From Halomonas socia (GTDB taxonomy: Bacteria; Pseudomonadota; Gammaproteobacteria; Pseudomonadales; Halomonadaceae): 64,000 nucleotides of DNA. The DNA is taken from assembly GCF_010977575.1 (NCBI RefSeq), contig NZ_CP048812.1:310001-374000 (forward strand), read 5' to 3'. The stretch's first letter is position 1, and each line of letters starts with the position of its first letter. Of this stretch, positions 38,377-47,100 are shown in pieces. Made by a program: the position numbers and the translations under genes. The notes below the pieces were generated by a model that saw only the letters and a list, made by a program, of their open reading frames with translations, had not been told where the DNA came from and ran no database searches.

Positions 38377-40182
38377 TCATTTCTCTGCCTCAGCCAACAA
38401 GGTCATGAGGCGACGCCGTTCCTCGGCCGTCAACGTCTCTCCCTGACGCTTTCTTCCCAGCAATGCATCGATTTCCTGCTGACGAGTCGGCTGCTGCCGA
38501 TTGCGCTGGAAATAGGCCACCAGGCCATCCAGCTCAGCGCCGCGATTGGCGCGGGGAATCAGCAGTTCACGATGCGCCAGCGCCGCCAGCCGCTCGCCCT
38601 CCTGGCTACCGTGAAAGTGCGCCAGCAGCACTTGGGCGCTGCGGTAACCGCCGGCACGGACCAGCGCGATCACCTCGCGACACAGCGCGCCATCCGGGTC
38701 GCCCTCGGGGCACCAGTCGTCGCCCTCCGGCAGTCTCTCGACCAGCCCCGGCTCATGCACCAGCAGCTGCAGTGCGCGCGCCGCCAGGCTCAGCGCGCCC
38801 CGCGACACCGCGGGACTCTCGCGGTACCTTGCTTCATGGGGCTCAACCGCTGCCAGCACCTGCTCGGCGGGCGGTTCGGGCGTAGCCAGCAACGCCTCGA
38901 AGCGCGCCTGCTCGACACCGGTGCGCTTGGCCAGCTCACTGAGCAGCAGCGACTTGAGCACCCCCTCCGGCAGCCTGGCCAACGCCTTGAGCACCTGGCT
39001 GGCGTAGCGCTCGCGCTCCTCGATACGCGCCAGATCACGCCCCGCCGCCGCCTGATCGAACAGGAACTCCGACAGCGGGCTGGCGCAGATCACGCGGTCC
39101 TGAAAGCCCTCGGCACCTTCGTTGCGCACCAGCGTATCCGGATCCTCGCCCTCGGGCAGGAACAGGAAGCGCGCCTGACGACCGTCGATCATCATCGGCA
39201 GCACCGTTTCCAGCGCCCGGGTCGCGGCCTGACGACCGGCGCGATCGCCATCGAAGCAGAACACCACCTCGTCGACCATGCGGAACAACCGCGTCAGGTG
39301 GTCCTCGCTGGTCGAGGTGCCCAGGGTGGCGACCGCGTTGCGAATGCCGAACTGGGCCAGCGCCACCACGTCCATGTAACCCTCGACGATCAGCACCCGC
39401 TCCAGCTGGCGATGCGCCTGACGCGCTTCAAAGAGGCCATAGAGCTCGCGCCCCTTGTGAAACACCGGCGTTTCCGGCGAGTTCAAGTACTTGGGCTTGG
39501 CGTCACCCAGCACCCGCCCGCCGAAGGCGATGGTATTGCCCTTGACGTCGCGGATCGGGAACATCACCCGATCGCGGAAGCGATCATAGGTGCGGCCACT
39601 CTCTTCGCGGTGCACCAGCAACCCGTACTCGACCTGTACCGCTTCGCTGATGCCCTGCTCACCCAGATGGCGCTTCAGCGCCTCCCAGTCGTTGGGGGCA
39701 AAGCCGATGCCGTACTCCTCGACCACCTGGGGCGACAGGCCGCGACGTTCGAGGTAGCCGCGCGCCGCCTGCCCTTCGGGCATCTTCATGCGCTCGCGAA
39801 AGAAGCTCGCTGCCAGCTCGAGCAGGTTGACGCCCTGCTTGCGCTTCTTCTCACGGGCCTGGGCTCGCGGGTCGTCGGCACCTTCTCGAGGCACTTCCAT
39901 GCCCTGTCGTGCGGCCAGTTGTTCGACCGCTTCGGGGAAGCGCAGGTTGTCATATTCCATCAGGAAACGCAGCGCATTGCCGTGGGCTCCGCAGCCAAAG
40001 CAGTGATAGAACTGCTTGTCCTGACTGACGGTGAAGGACGGCGACTTTTCCTGATGAAACGGACACAGGCCCGAGTGGTTGCGGCCACTCTTCTTGAGCT
40101 GCACGCGCTCACCCACCACCTCGACCACGTCGACGCGGGCCAGCAGATCATCGATGAAGCGTTGCGGAATTTGCCCGGCCAT
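38377..40182 (-). CDS. dnaG: DNA primase
   Basis: A 601-residue primase making RNA primers at the replication fork. The ATG at 40182 starts the family N-terminus MAGQIPQRFIDDLLARVDVV. The zinc-binding domain is visible (CPFHQEKSPSF, then YHCFGCGAHGN). The catalytic TOPRIM domain includes VEGYMDVVALAQFG (Glu) and FCFDGDRAGRQAA (the DxD pair). The C-terminal domain for DnaB helicase contact ends with a short helical region. It lies between rpsU and rpoD as in the classical macromolecular synthesis operon, with a terminator-like hairpin in the rpsU-dnaG gap. Confidence 0.97.
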   Translation of the reverse strand: MAGQIPQRFIDDLLARVDVVEVVGERVQLKKSGRNHSGLCPFHQEKSPSFTVSQDKQFYHCFGCGAHGNALRFLMEYDNLRFPEAVEQLAARQGMEVPREGADDPRAQAREKKRKQGVNLLELAASFFRERMKMPEGQAARGYLERRGLSPQVVEEYGIGFAPNDWEALKRHLGEQGISEAVQVEYGLLVHREESGRTYDRFRDRVMFPIRDVKGNTIAFGGRVLGDAKPKYLNSPETPVFHKGRELYGLFEARQAHRQLERVLIVEGYMDVVALAQFGIRNAVATLGTSTSEDHLTRLFRMVDEVVFCFDGDRAGRQAATRALETVLPMMIDGRQARFLFLPEGEDPDTLVRNEGAEGFQDRVICASPLSEFLFDQAAAGRDLARIEERERYASQVLKALARLPEGVLKSLLLSELAKRTGVEQARFEALLATPEPPAEQVLAAVEPHEARYRESPAVSRGALSLAARALQLLVHEPGLVERLPEGDDWCPEGDPDGALCREVIALVRAGGYRSAQVLLAHFHGSQEGERLAALAHRELLIPRANRGAELDGLVAYFQRNRQQPTRQQEIDALLGRKRQGETLTAEERRRLMTLLAEAEK

Positions 40183-40240
40183 GAACCTCAGCGATCCTGA
40201 AACGCACACGCCAGCACTTGCCTGGGCATGGGCGGCGCGT

Positions 40241-40275
40241 GAAAAACAAGCGGCCACCGAATCGGCGGCCGCTTG
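40241..40275 (-). terminator. rpsU-dnaG intercistronic terminator/attenuator
   Basis: On the minus strand a 9-bp stem (CAAGCGGCC / GGCCGCTTG) with an extra inner CCG-AAT-CGG helix is followed directly by TTTTTC. It lies 54 bp after rpsU. E. coli has an equivalent partial terminator here that keeps dnaG expression below rpsU. Confidence 0.88.
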
Positions 40276-40328
40276 GCGTCCCTCTTGGAACGGTCAGTCA
40301 ACGCGACGGCGACCGCTCCCAGTACGGA

Positions 40329-40544
40329 TCAATACAACCGTTCGAAACGCTTGCGTTCACGCTGCAGCTTCTTGGCGTGACGCTTGACGGCGGCTGCGGC
40401 CTTGCGCTTGCGCTCGGCAGTCGGCTTCTCATAGTGCTCGCGACGACGCACTTCGGAGAGAACACCGGCTTTTTCACAGGAACGCTTGAAGCGACGCAGA
40501 GCGACGTCGAACGGCTCGTTATCACGTACTTTGACAGAAGGCAT
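40329..40544 (-). CDS. rpsU: 30S ribosomal protein bS21
   Basis: The 71-residue small-subunit protein bS21, which helps initiation on the 16S rRNA 3' end. It begins [20 protein letters not shown] and ends in a very basic tail ([18 protein letters not shown]). The length equals that of E. coli S21. The start is preceded by AGGTAGGTGAG. It is first in the rpsU-dnaG-rpoD operon. A -35/-10 pair with 17-bp spacing lies about 180 bp upstream. Confidence 0.98.
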   Translation of the reverse strand: MPSVKVRDNEPFDVALRRFKRSCEKAGVLSEVRRREHYEKPTAERKRKAAAAVKRHAKKLQRERKRFERLY

Positions 40545-40721
40545 TAAGCACTCACCTACCTTGGAATCATGAGTTCGGTTTGAACGCACGCCCTGGGGAC
40601 CACGTCCCTCACGCGTTTCGTCACTGGCTGGCTTCGCCATGAAGCATGACAAGGCAGCAAAAGGGAGAAGCGAAAGAAAGAGTGCATCCCGGGCGCACGA
40701 CCCAGTCTTACAGCGCACAGT

Positions 40722-40750
40722 AGTCTAGTCGTCGTCTGCGAGGTTTGCAA
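40722..40750 (-). promoter_or_regulatory. Candidate sigma-70 promoter for the rpsU operon
   Basis: TTGCAA and TAGACT on the minus strand are separated by exactly 17 bp (4 of 6 consensus matches each). The site lies in the divergent rpsU/tsaD region. It is a moderate match only. Confidence 0.42.
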
Positions 40751-40830
40751 ATTTCCCGACCGGACGCTGCCCCCAACGTCGCAAAGCACGTAGAATAAGC
40801 GCCCCACAGCGACCACGGAAGCCAGCCACG

Positions 40831-41862
40831 ATGCGCGTACTGGGGATCGAGACCTCCTGCGACGAGACCGGTGTCGCCCTGTTCGACAGCCAGCGCGGCC
40901 TGCTCGCCGACGCCCTATATAGCCAGGTGGCAATGCACGCCGACTTCGGCGGCGTGGTGCCGGAGCTGGCCTCCCGCGACCACACCCGGCGCCTGCTGCC
41001 ACTGATCGACGAGGTGCTCGGCGAGGCCGGCCTGGGCCGCCACGACCTCGACGGCATCGCCTATACCGCCGGCCCCGGCCTGGTCGGCGCGCTGATGGTG
41101 GGTGCCGCCACCGCCCACGGCATGGCACATGCCCTGCAGATTCCGGTACTCGGCGTGCATCACATGGAGGGGCATTTGCTGGCGCCCATGCTCGAGGCCG
41201 ACGCACCCGCCTTTCCGTTCGTCGCACTACTGGTCTCGGGTGGCCACACCCAACTGGTCGAGGTGCTCGGCCTGGGGCGCTATCGCCTGCTCGGCGAGTC
41301 GCTGGACGATGCCGCCGGCGAGGCCTTCGACAAGGCCGCCAAGATGCTCGGGCTCGACTACCCCGGCGGCCCCCAGATCGCCCGCCTGGCGGAACACGGT
41401 GACCCCAAGCGCCTGCGCTTCCCACGGCCGATGACCGACCGCCCGGGGCTCGACTTCAGCTTCTCCGGGCTAAAGACCCATACTCTGACCGCGATCCGCC
41501 AGCTCGATGCCACCGGCGAACTCGACGACCAGGCGCGCGCCGATGTCGCCCGCGCCTTCGAGGAGGCGGTGGTGGATACCCTGGTGATCAAGTGCCGCCG
41601 CGCGCTGGATGCCAGCGGACAGTCACGCCTGGTGGTGGCCGGCGGCGTCAGCGCCAACCGGCGCCTGCGCGAGCGCCTAGACCGCGAGTGTGCCAAGCGC
41701 GGCGCCCGGGCCTATTACCCGCGCGGGCGATTCTGCACCGACAACGGCGCCATGATCGCCTATGCGGGCGCCCAGCGCCTATTGGCCGGCGAACGCGACA
41801 GCGCCACCATGCTCGCCGTGCCGCGCTGGCCGCTAGCGGACCTTATTCCTCCGGCGGGGTGA
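40831..41862 (+). CDS. tsaD: tRNA threonylcarbamoyladenosine synthase subunit TsaD
   Basis: The 343-residue Kae1/Qri7/YgjD-family protein that transfers threonylcarbamoyl to A37 of ANN-decoding tRNAs with TsaB and TsaE. It starts [19 protein letters not shown]. The metal-binding motif is HHMEGH, and the ATP-binding region includes LVSGGHTQL and [14 protein letters not shown]. The length is normal. It is divergent from rpsU, as in many proteobacteria. Its 3' end overlaps the convergent plsY by 20 bp. A TAGAAT at 40791 may be its -10, without a good -35. Confidence 0.97.
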   Translation: MRVLGIETSCDETGVALFDSQRGLLADALYSQVAMHADFGGVVPELASRDHTRRLLPLIDEVLGEAGLGRHDLDGIAYTAGPGLVGALMVGAATAHGMAHALQIPVLGVHHMEGHLLAPMLEADAPAFPFVALLVSGGHTQLVEVLGLGRYRLLGESLDDAAGEAFDKAAKMLGLDYPGGPQIARLAEHGDPKRLRFPRPMTDRPGLDFSFSGLKTHTLTAIRQLDATGELDDQARADVARAFEEAVVDTLVIKCRRALDASGQSRLVVAGGVSANRRLRERLDRECAKRGARAYYPRGRFCTDNGAMIAYAGAQRLLAGERDSATMLAVPRWPLADLIPPAG

Positions 41863-42463
41863 TGCGGCGCTCGAGACGCGGCTCGCCGGCGCGCCCCAGG
41901 CGGCGGATATTCCAGACATGGCGCGTCACCACCACCAGCGCGAAGGCGCTGACCACCCACACGTAGTCCGGGGCCAGCCACCAACTGGCTAGCGGCGCCA
42001 GACAGGCTGTGGCCAGCGATGCCACTGCCGCAGTGCGCACTCGCCAGGCCAGCAGCGCCCACAGCAGGGCGCACAGCAGCGCCACCCAGGGAGTCAACAC
42101 CAGCAGCACGCCGAAGGCGCTGGCCACCGCCTTGCCGCCGCGAAAGCGATGCCACAGCGGATAGCTGTGGCCCAGCAGCACGCCCAGGCCGACCAGCCCC
42201 TGGGCCCAGGCCGGCAGCGCCAGTCCCTTAGCCAACCACAGCACCGGCATGCCCTTGGCGGCATCCAACACCAGCGTGGCCAACGCCAGGCGGGCACCGT
42301 ATAGCCGCAGCACGTTGGAGAACCCCGGATTGCGCGACCCGGCCAGTCGCGGGTCGCGCACACCGGCCCAGCGGCATACGCTGAGCGCTCCCAGCCAGCC
42401 GCCGCAGGCATAGGCCAGCGCCACCAGCAGCAGGGTGATGAGCAGCAGTTCGACTAACGACAT
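41843..42463 (-). CDS. plsY: Acyl-phosphate glycerol-3-phosphate acyltransferase PlsY
   Basis: A 206-residue inner-membrane enzyme that transfers acyl from acyl-phosphate to glycerol-3-phosphate, the first step of phospholipid synthesis. Three family motifs are visible: [16 protein letters not shown] (usually GSGNPGATN), [20 protein letters not shown], and a weaker third near [11 protein letters not shown]. Hydrophobic helices fill the rest. In motif 1 the second Gly is Arg (SRNPG) and A-T is F-S. The ATG at 42463 begins with a helix but lacks a clear ribosome-binding site. It overlaps tsaD by 20 bp tail to tail and is divergent from folB. Confidence 0.9.
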   Translation of the reverse strand: MSLVELLLITLLLVALAYACGGWLGALSVCRWAGVRDPRLAGSRNPGFSNVLRLYGARLALATLVLDAAKGMPVLWLAKGLALPAWAQGLVGLGVLLGHSYPLWHRFRGGKAVASAFGVLLVLTPWVALLCALLWALLAWRVRTAAVASLATACLAPLASWWLAPDYVWVVSAFALVVVTRHVWNIRRLGRAGEPRLERRITPPEE

Positions 42464-42601
42464 GGCGAGCGCGCCGCGGCGAAGAATGCCTCGATTCTGC
42501 CAGCCTTGCCGGCCCAGCGGTAGCCGTGCCTTCCTATCGTTGGCGACATGGCTACAGTACAATCGCCGCTCGTTCGTCAGACAGCAGGTTGGGAGACAGG
42601 G

Positions 42602-42961
42602 ATGCGCAGCGATCGAGTGATCATCGAGTCATTGGCAGTGGAGACCGTGATAGGGGTCTACGACTGGGAGCGTAAAATCCGCCAGCGGCTGCTGCTCGAC
42701 CTCGAACTGGCCACCGACATCCGCGCTGCTGCTGCCGCTGACGACATCGCCCTGACCCTGGACTATGCTGCCATCAGCCAGCGCATTGCGCGTTTTGCCG
42801 ACGAGCAGGCGTTCGCCCTGGTCGAAACCTTTGCCGAGCGCCTGGCCGGCCTGTTGCATGAGGAGTTCGCCATCGCCTGGCTGCGGCTCACGGTGCGCAA
42901 GCCCAGCGCCGTGGCCAGTGCCGCCGCGGTGGGTGTGTGCATCGAGCGGGAGTGGTCGTAA
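42602..42961 (+). CDS. folB: Dihydroneopterin aldolase
   Basis: A 119-residue folate-pathway enzyme converting 7,8-dihydroneopterin to 6-hydroxymethyl-dihydropterin and glycolaldehyde. The ATG at 42602 has GGGAGA upstream; the frame extends 54 nt further without support. The family pattern is clear: ESLAVETVIGVYDWERKIRQ (catalytic/binding Glu-Tyr), LDYAAISQRIARF, and FALVETFAERLAGLL, and the C-terminal KPSAV. It overlaps folK by one base (TAATG), so FolB product passes directly to the next pathway enzyme. Confidence 0.95.
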   Translation: MRSDRVIIESLAVETVIGVYDWERKIRQRLLLDLELATDIRAAAAADDIALTLDYAAISQRIARFADEQAFALVETFAERLAGLLHEEFAIAWLRLTVRKPSAVASAAAVGVCIEREWS

Positions 42962-43491
42962 TGGCTCTGGTGACGGTCAGTATCGGCAGCAATATCCAGC
43001 GCGACCATCACGTGCGGGTGTGCCTGGACGCCCTCGTCGAGCGCTTTGACGCCCTGCAGATCTCGCGGGTCTTCGAGAGCAAGCCGGTGGGATTCGAGGA
43101 CGGGCGCAACTTCTACAACCTGGTCGCGGCCTTCGAGACCCAGCTCGGCGTGGGCGAACTGCAGCGCTGGTGCAAGACCCTCGAATACGCCAACGGCCGG
43201 CGCAAGGACAGCCCCAAGTACAGCCCGCGCACCCTCGACATCGACCTGCTCACGGTGGGCGACGCCTGCGGCCTGGTGGACGGGGTGGCGCTGCCCCGCG
43301 ACGAGGTCGACAAGCACGCCTTCGTGCTGAGGCCGCTGGCCGAACTGCTGCCCGACCAGCACCACCCGCTCAATGGCCAGCGCTATGCGACCCTCTGGGC
43401 GCGCTTCGCCGAGAGCGAACTGGCTCGCCAGCAGCCGCTGTGGCCGGTGGATTTCGTGTGGCAAGGCAAGGCCATCTCCACCGCCCGCTAA
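42961..43491 (+). CDS. folK: 2-amino-4-hydroxy-6-hydroxymethyldihydropteridine pyrophosphokinase
   Basis: A 176-residue HPPK that pyrophosphorylates 6-hydroxymethyl-dihydropterin for dihydropteroate synthesis. It begins MALVTVSIGSNIQRDHHVRV, and carries the metal/ATP motif RTLDIDLLTVGD and the C-terminal PRDEVDKHAFVLRPLAELLP. Translational coupling with folB is shown by the TAATG junction. This divergent HPPK type, with Val-Gly-Phe-Glu-Asp-Gly-Arg loop (KPVGFEDGRNFYNLVAAFET), is common in marine gammaproteobacteria. Confidence 0.93.
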   Translation: MALVTVSIGSNIQRDHHVRVCLDALVERFDALQISRVFESKPVGFEDGRNFYNLVAAFETQLGVGELQRWCKTLEYANGRRKDSPKYSPRTLDIDLLTVGDACGLVDGVALPRDEVDKHAFVLRPLAELLPDQHHPLNGQRYATLWARFAESELARQQPLWPVDFVWQGKAISTAR

Positions 43492-43503
43492 TGAGGGTGT
43501 CGA

Positions 43504-44646
43504 TCAGATCAGGGCGTCGGCGATCACCTGTTGGCGCCGCCGGCGCACCTCCTCGCCCAGCGCCTTGCCACGGTAGCCCTCCTCCAGCAGCAGCCGCGGC
43601 ACGACCTGCTGCGCCAGCCGCCAGGCCAGTGCCAAGTCATCGGCCAGCGCCGGACGCTCGAGGCTGACCAACGAGATCAGCGGCACCACCCGCGCACTGC
43701 GCCGCCAGGCATCGATGGCGTCCAGCCAGCCCAGGATCGCCGCCGCGTCGGGGTGGTCCTGGCGCCATAGCCCGCGACTCAGCGCCACCTGCCGCGCCAG
43801 GTCGGCGTAGACATTGGGCAGCCGCAGGCGCTTGGCCAGGGCGTCTCGCTGATCGTCAGCGAGGTGTTCGACCAGCCGCGCCCAGCGCCAGCGCGGCAGT
43901 GCCCCGGCGGGGTCGTCGAGGGGCTCTTCCGGGACCCGTGCAAGACGCGACAGGGCCGCCGCGAGCTCGTCCGAGTCGCCCTGGAGCTCTGGCATCAGCC
44001 GTGCCAGGGCGCCACAGGCATCGAGCATCGTGAAGTAGGCCTCAGGGTGCGGCTCGCCGAGGGCCTTTTCGGTTTCCCCCCAGACGCGTTCGGCGACCAG
44101 GTGAGCCAGCTCGCCGCTGGCCGCCAGGCCACGCATTAGCGCCAGGGTTTCTTCAGCGATAGCAAACCCCAGTCCCTGGTAGCGCGCCAGAAAGCGTGCC
44201 GCGCGCAGCACCCGCAGCGGATCCTCGGCGAAGGCCGGCGACACATGGCGCAGCACCCGTGCCTCGAGATCGTCGCTGCCGTGAAAGGGGTCGACCAGGC
44301 CACCGTCGGCGTTCTCGGCCATGGCGTTGATGGTCAGGTCGCGGCGCGCCAGATCCTCTTCGAGGGTCACCTCGGGACTGGCGTGCACCACGAAGCCGGT
44401 ATAGCCATGCCCGGCCTTGCGCTCGGTGCGCGCCAGGGCGTACTCCTCGTGGCTCTGCGGATGCAGGAATACCGGGAAGTCGCGGCCCACCGGCTTGAAG
44501 CCGCGCCGTTGCATCTCCTCCGGGGTGGCGCCCACCACCACCCAGTCATTGTCGTACACCGGCCAGCCGAGGCGCGCATCGCGCACCGCACCGCCGACCC
44601 GATAGACCTCGAGCCCTGCGGTGTAGCGGTCGCCGGCAACGGCCAT
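43504..44646 (-). CDS. cca: CCA tRNA nucleotidyltransferase, without HD domain
   Basis: A 380-residue class II nucleotidyltransferase adding or repairing the 3' CCA of tRNAs. The ATG at 44646 is 1 nt past the glpE stop; the frame runs further upstream through glpE but is not coding there. Visible are the GGAVRD motif, the catalytic DND in [19 protein letters not shown], and the nucleotide-selecting region [17 protein letters not shown]. coli Cca (412 residues) has a C-terminal HD phosphohydrolase domain; here the tail lacks an HD motif. It converges with folK 12 bp away. Confidence 0.93.
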   Translation of the reverse strand: MAVAGDRYTAGLEVYRVGGAVRDARLGWPVYDNDWVVVGATPEEMQRRGFKPVGRDFPVFLHPQSHEEYALARTERKAGHGYTGFVVHASPEVTLEEDLARRDLTINAMAENADGGLVDPFHGSDDLEARVLRHVSPAFAEDPLRVLRAARFLARYQGLGFAIAEETLALMRGLAASGELAHLVAERVWGETEKALGEPHPEAYFTMLDACGALARLMPELQGDSDELAAALSRLARVPEEPLDDPAGALPRWRWARLVEHLADDQRDALAKRLRLPNVYADLARQVALSRGLWRQDHPDAAAILGWLDAIDAWRRSARVVPLISLVSLERPALADDLALAWRLAQQVVPRLLLEEGYRGKALGEEVRRRRQQVIADALI

Positions 44647-44647
44647 C

Positions 44648-44977
44648 TCAGTACGCCACCCGGGTCGGGTGGCGCTGCGCCCAGTCGCTGAAGCCACCGT
44701 CGAGGCTATACACGTGCCGATAGCCCTGCCCGGCCAGCCAGGCGGCGGCCTGCTGGCTGGAGTGGCCGTGGTAGCAGACCACCACCAGCGGCCGGTCGTG
44801 GGGCGTCTGGTCGAGCAGCACACCGGCGCTGGCGTTGTCGAGGTGGCGGCTGCCCGGAATATGCCCCTGGGCAAAGCTCATCGGGTCGCGGATATCGACC
44901 AGCGTAAGCGAGGCCTCGGCGTCGAGCCAGTCGGCTAGCGTGGTGGGATCGAGATGCTCGAAGCTGGTATCGCTCAT
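44648..44977 (-). CDS. glpE: Thiosulfate sulfurtransferase GlpE (rhodanese)
   Basis: A 109-residue single-domain rhodanese moving sulfane sulfur from thiosulfate to an acceptor. The ATG at 44977 has AGGAG upstream; a longer frame exists. The active-site loop [14 protein letters not shown] has the catalytic Cys, as in E. coli GlpE (CYHGNSS). The end LDGGFSDW is typical. It lies between apaH and cca on the same strand, with one base to the cca start, so both are probably translated from one transcript. Confidence 0.93.
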   Translation of the reverse strand: MSDTSFEHLDPTTLADWLDAEASLTLVDIRDPMSFAQGHIPGSRHLDNASAGVLLDQTPHDRPLVVVCYHGHSSQQAAAWLAGQGYRHVYSLDGGFSDWAQRHPTRVAY

Positions 44978-45008
44978 GGGTGTCTCCTGTGGCATGCCTG
45001 GTGCTGTC

Positions 45009-45818
45009 TCAGCGCTGCTGGCTGGGTACGCTGACACGTTCGCCGCTGTCGAGGTCGAGCGCCGTCAGGCTGCCCCCCCAGACGCAGCCGGTATCCAGGG
45101 CCTCGGCGCGCACCCGAGCGCCCGGCGTATGACCCTCGAGCGCCGCCCAGTGGCCGAAGATGATCTGCGGATCATCGCCGCGCGGGTAGCTGAACCAGGG
45201 TGCGAAGCCCGGCGGCGCCGAGTCGAGGCCCTCCTTGGCGGCAAAGTCGAGGCAGCCGTCGGCGTCGATGAAGCGCATGCGGGTGAAGGCGTTGATGATC
45301 ACCCGTAGGCGCTCGATGCCGTCGAGGTCGTCTCGCCAGCAGGCCGGCTGGTTGCCGTACATCTGCTCGAGGAAAGCCCCGCCACGTTCGCTGCCCAGCC
45401 GTTCGCGCACTTCACCGGCCAGCCCCAGCGCCCGGAGCAGCGGCCACTGCGGCAGAATGCCGGCATGCACCATCAGCTGCTCGCCCTCGGCCACCGCCAG
45501 CGGCTGCTGCATCAGCCAGTCGAGCAAGGTGTCGCGGTCGGCGGCGCCGAGGATGGCATCCAGGGTATCGCTGCGCTTGAGCCTCGCGCCACCCCGCGCC
45601 ACCGCCAGCAGATGCAGATCGTGGTTGCCCAGCACCACCCGCGCCGCGCCGCCCAGCGCCTGCACCTCGCGCAGGCAGTCGAGGGAGCCCGGACCGCGGT
45701 TGACCAGGTCGCCGGCCAGCCACAGCTGGTCGCGGTGCGGGTCGAACGCCAGGCGCTCGAGCAGCGCGACGAATTCGCGGTGGCAGCCCTGCAGGTCGCC
45801 AACGGCGTAGCGCGCCAT
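45009..45818 (-). CDS. apaH: Bis(5'-nucleosyl)-tetraphosphatase, symmetrical
   Basis: A 269-residue metallophosphatase cleaving Ap4A to two ADP. AAGGAGA precedes the ATG at 45818. Phosphoesterase motifs are complete: [37 protein letters not shown], and [10 protein letters not shown]. The fourth near the C-terminus is [10 protein letters not shown]. In E. coli apaH also affects RNA decapping through Np4 caps. It is in the surA-pdxA-rsmA-apaG-apaH order, downstream of apaG by 49 bp. Confidence 0.96.
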   Translation of the reverse strand: MARYAVGDLQGCHREFVALLERLAFDPHRDQLWLAGDLVNRGPGSLDCLREVQALGGAARVVLGNHDLHLLAVARGGARLKRSDTLDAILGAADRDTLLDWLMQQPLAVAEGEQLMVHAGILPQWPLLRALGLAGEVRERLGSERGGAFLEQMYGNQPACWRDDLDGIERLRVIINAFTRMRFIDADGCLDFAAKEGLDSAPPGFAPWFSYPRGDDPQIIFGHWAALEGHTPGARVRAEALDTGCVWGGSLTALDLDSGERVSVPSQQR

Positions 45819-45867
45819 GGTGCTCTCCTTGCTCTGCGGTGGAAATGGCGCCGACGGCAGCCGACAC

Positions 45868-46257
45868 TCAGTGTACCTGATTGGGTCCGGCCAGACGGAA
45901 GGGCGCAATGGCCACGTCGAAGGCCCGCTGGGCGGTGGTATCGATGCAGGTATAGGTGCCCTCCATGACCCCTACCGGGCCATCGAGGATCGCCCGACTG
46001 GTGTAGCGGAAGGTCTGCCCCGGGCCGATCAGCGGCTGCTTGCCGACCACCCCCTTGCCGCGCACCTCCTGCACCTTGCCGCTGCCCTGGGTGATCTTCC
46101 AGTAGCGCGCCAGCAGTTGCACGCTGCTCGGCGAATGGTTGTGCACGGTAATGGTGTAGCTGAACACGAAACGCCGCTCTTCGGGCGAGGACTCCTCCTC
46201 ACGGTACTGCGGGTCGACGTCGACATGTACGCCCTTGGGCAGCGGTAGGCGGCTCAT
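45868..46257 (-). CDS. apaG: ApaG protein
   Basis: A 129-residue fibronectin-III-like ApaG. It includes [20 protein letters not shown] then [20 protein letters not shown], a pattern shared by all ApaG proteins, with the GXGXXG-like turn GKGVVGKQP and the C-terminal [19 protein letters not shown]. It is associated with Co2+ resistance and Mg2+ efflux in Salmonella; its role is otherwise unclear. Its ATG overlaps the rsmA stop (ATGA), so translation is coupled. Confidence 0.96.
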   Translation of the reverse strand: MSRLPLPKGVHVDVDPQYREEESSPEERRFVFSYTITVHNHSPSSVQLLARYWKITQGSGKVQEVRGKGVVGKQPLIGPGQTFRYTSRAILDGPVGVMEGTYTCIDTTAQRAFDVAIAPFRLAGPNQVH

Positions 46258-47060
46258 GGCGAGGCCTCCACCAGGTGATTGGCGATGCGCACGAACTCCT
46301 CGATGTGCAGCGTCTGGGGCCGGCGCGCCGGGTCGATCTCCAGGCTCGTCAGCGCCTCGGCACCGATGCGCCCCTTGAGGTTGTTGCGCAGCGTCTTGCG
46401 GCGCTGGCCGAAGGCCTCGCGCACCACCTCGAACAGCACTCGCTCGTCATGGGTCGGGTACGGCAGGTCGGCATGCGGGGTCAGGCGCACAATGGCCGAG
46501 TCGATCTTGGGCCGCGGCACGAACGCCTCAGGCGGCACCACGAACAGCGACTCGACCCGGCAGCGATACTGGGCCATTACCGAGAGTCGCCCCCAATCGG
46601 GGCCGCCAGGCGTTGCAGCCAGCCGCTCGACCACCTCCTTCTGCAGCATGAAGTGCATGTCGGCAATCGCCTCGCGCTGCTCGAGCAGGTGCACGATCAG
46701 CGGGGTGGAGATGTTGTAGGGCAGGTTGCCCACCACGCGCAGCGGCTGGCCGTCGCCCTTGAGCGCGGCAAAATCGAACTTCAGCGCATCGCCCTCGTGG
46801 ATCGTGAACGCCGGGTAGTTGAAGAACTGTACGCGCAGCCCGGGGATCAGGTCACGGTCGAGCTCGATGACCTCGAGGCGCCCGCCGGCGGCATCCAGCA
46901 GCGGCTCGGTCAGCGCCCCCTGCCCGGGGCCGATCTCGACCAGGCGCTCGCCGTCGCGGGGGGCGATGGCCCGCACGATACGCGAGATGATGCCGGGATC
47001 GCGCAGAAAGTTCTGGCCGAAGCGCTTGCGGGCCCGGTGTACGGGAGGGCGAGATGACAT
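46254..47060 (-). CDS. rsmA: 16S rRNA dimethyladenosine transferase RsmA (KsgA)
   Basis: A 268-residue methyltransferase making m6(2)A at A1518 and A1519 of 16S rRNA late in 30S assembly. It begins with basic ARKRFGQNFLRDP, then the SAM-binding LVEIGPGQGALTEPLL, the acidic ligand VIELDRDL, and the catalytic motif NLPYNISTPL. The length is typical. It overlaps apaG by 4 nt and follows pdxA by 40 bp. Confidence 0.97.
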   Translation of the reverse strand: MSSRPPVHRARKRFGQNFLRDPGIISRIVRAIAPRDGERLVEIGPGQGALTEPLLDAAGGRLEVIELDRDLIPGLRVQFFNYPAFTIHEGDALKFDFAALKGDGQPLRVVGNLPYNISTPLIVHLLEQREAIADMHFMLQKEVVERLAATPGGPDWGRLSVMAQYRCRVESLFVVPPEAFVPRPKIDSAIVRLTPHADLPYPTHDERVLFEVVREAFGQRRKTLRNNLKGRIGAEALTSLEIDPARRPQTLHIEEFVRIANHLVEASP

Positions 47061-47100
47061 GCGGGTTGGCGTCCTCTATGGGTCAGGCGAAAATCATGAA

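Noticed and set aside
38572-40200. A 542-codon plus-strand frame opposite dnaG
   Set aside because: Antisense shadow of a conserved essential gene with no recognisable domain.
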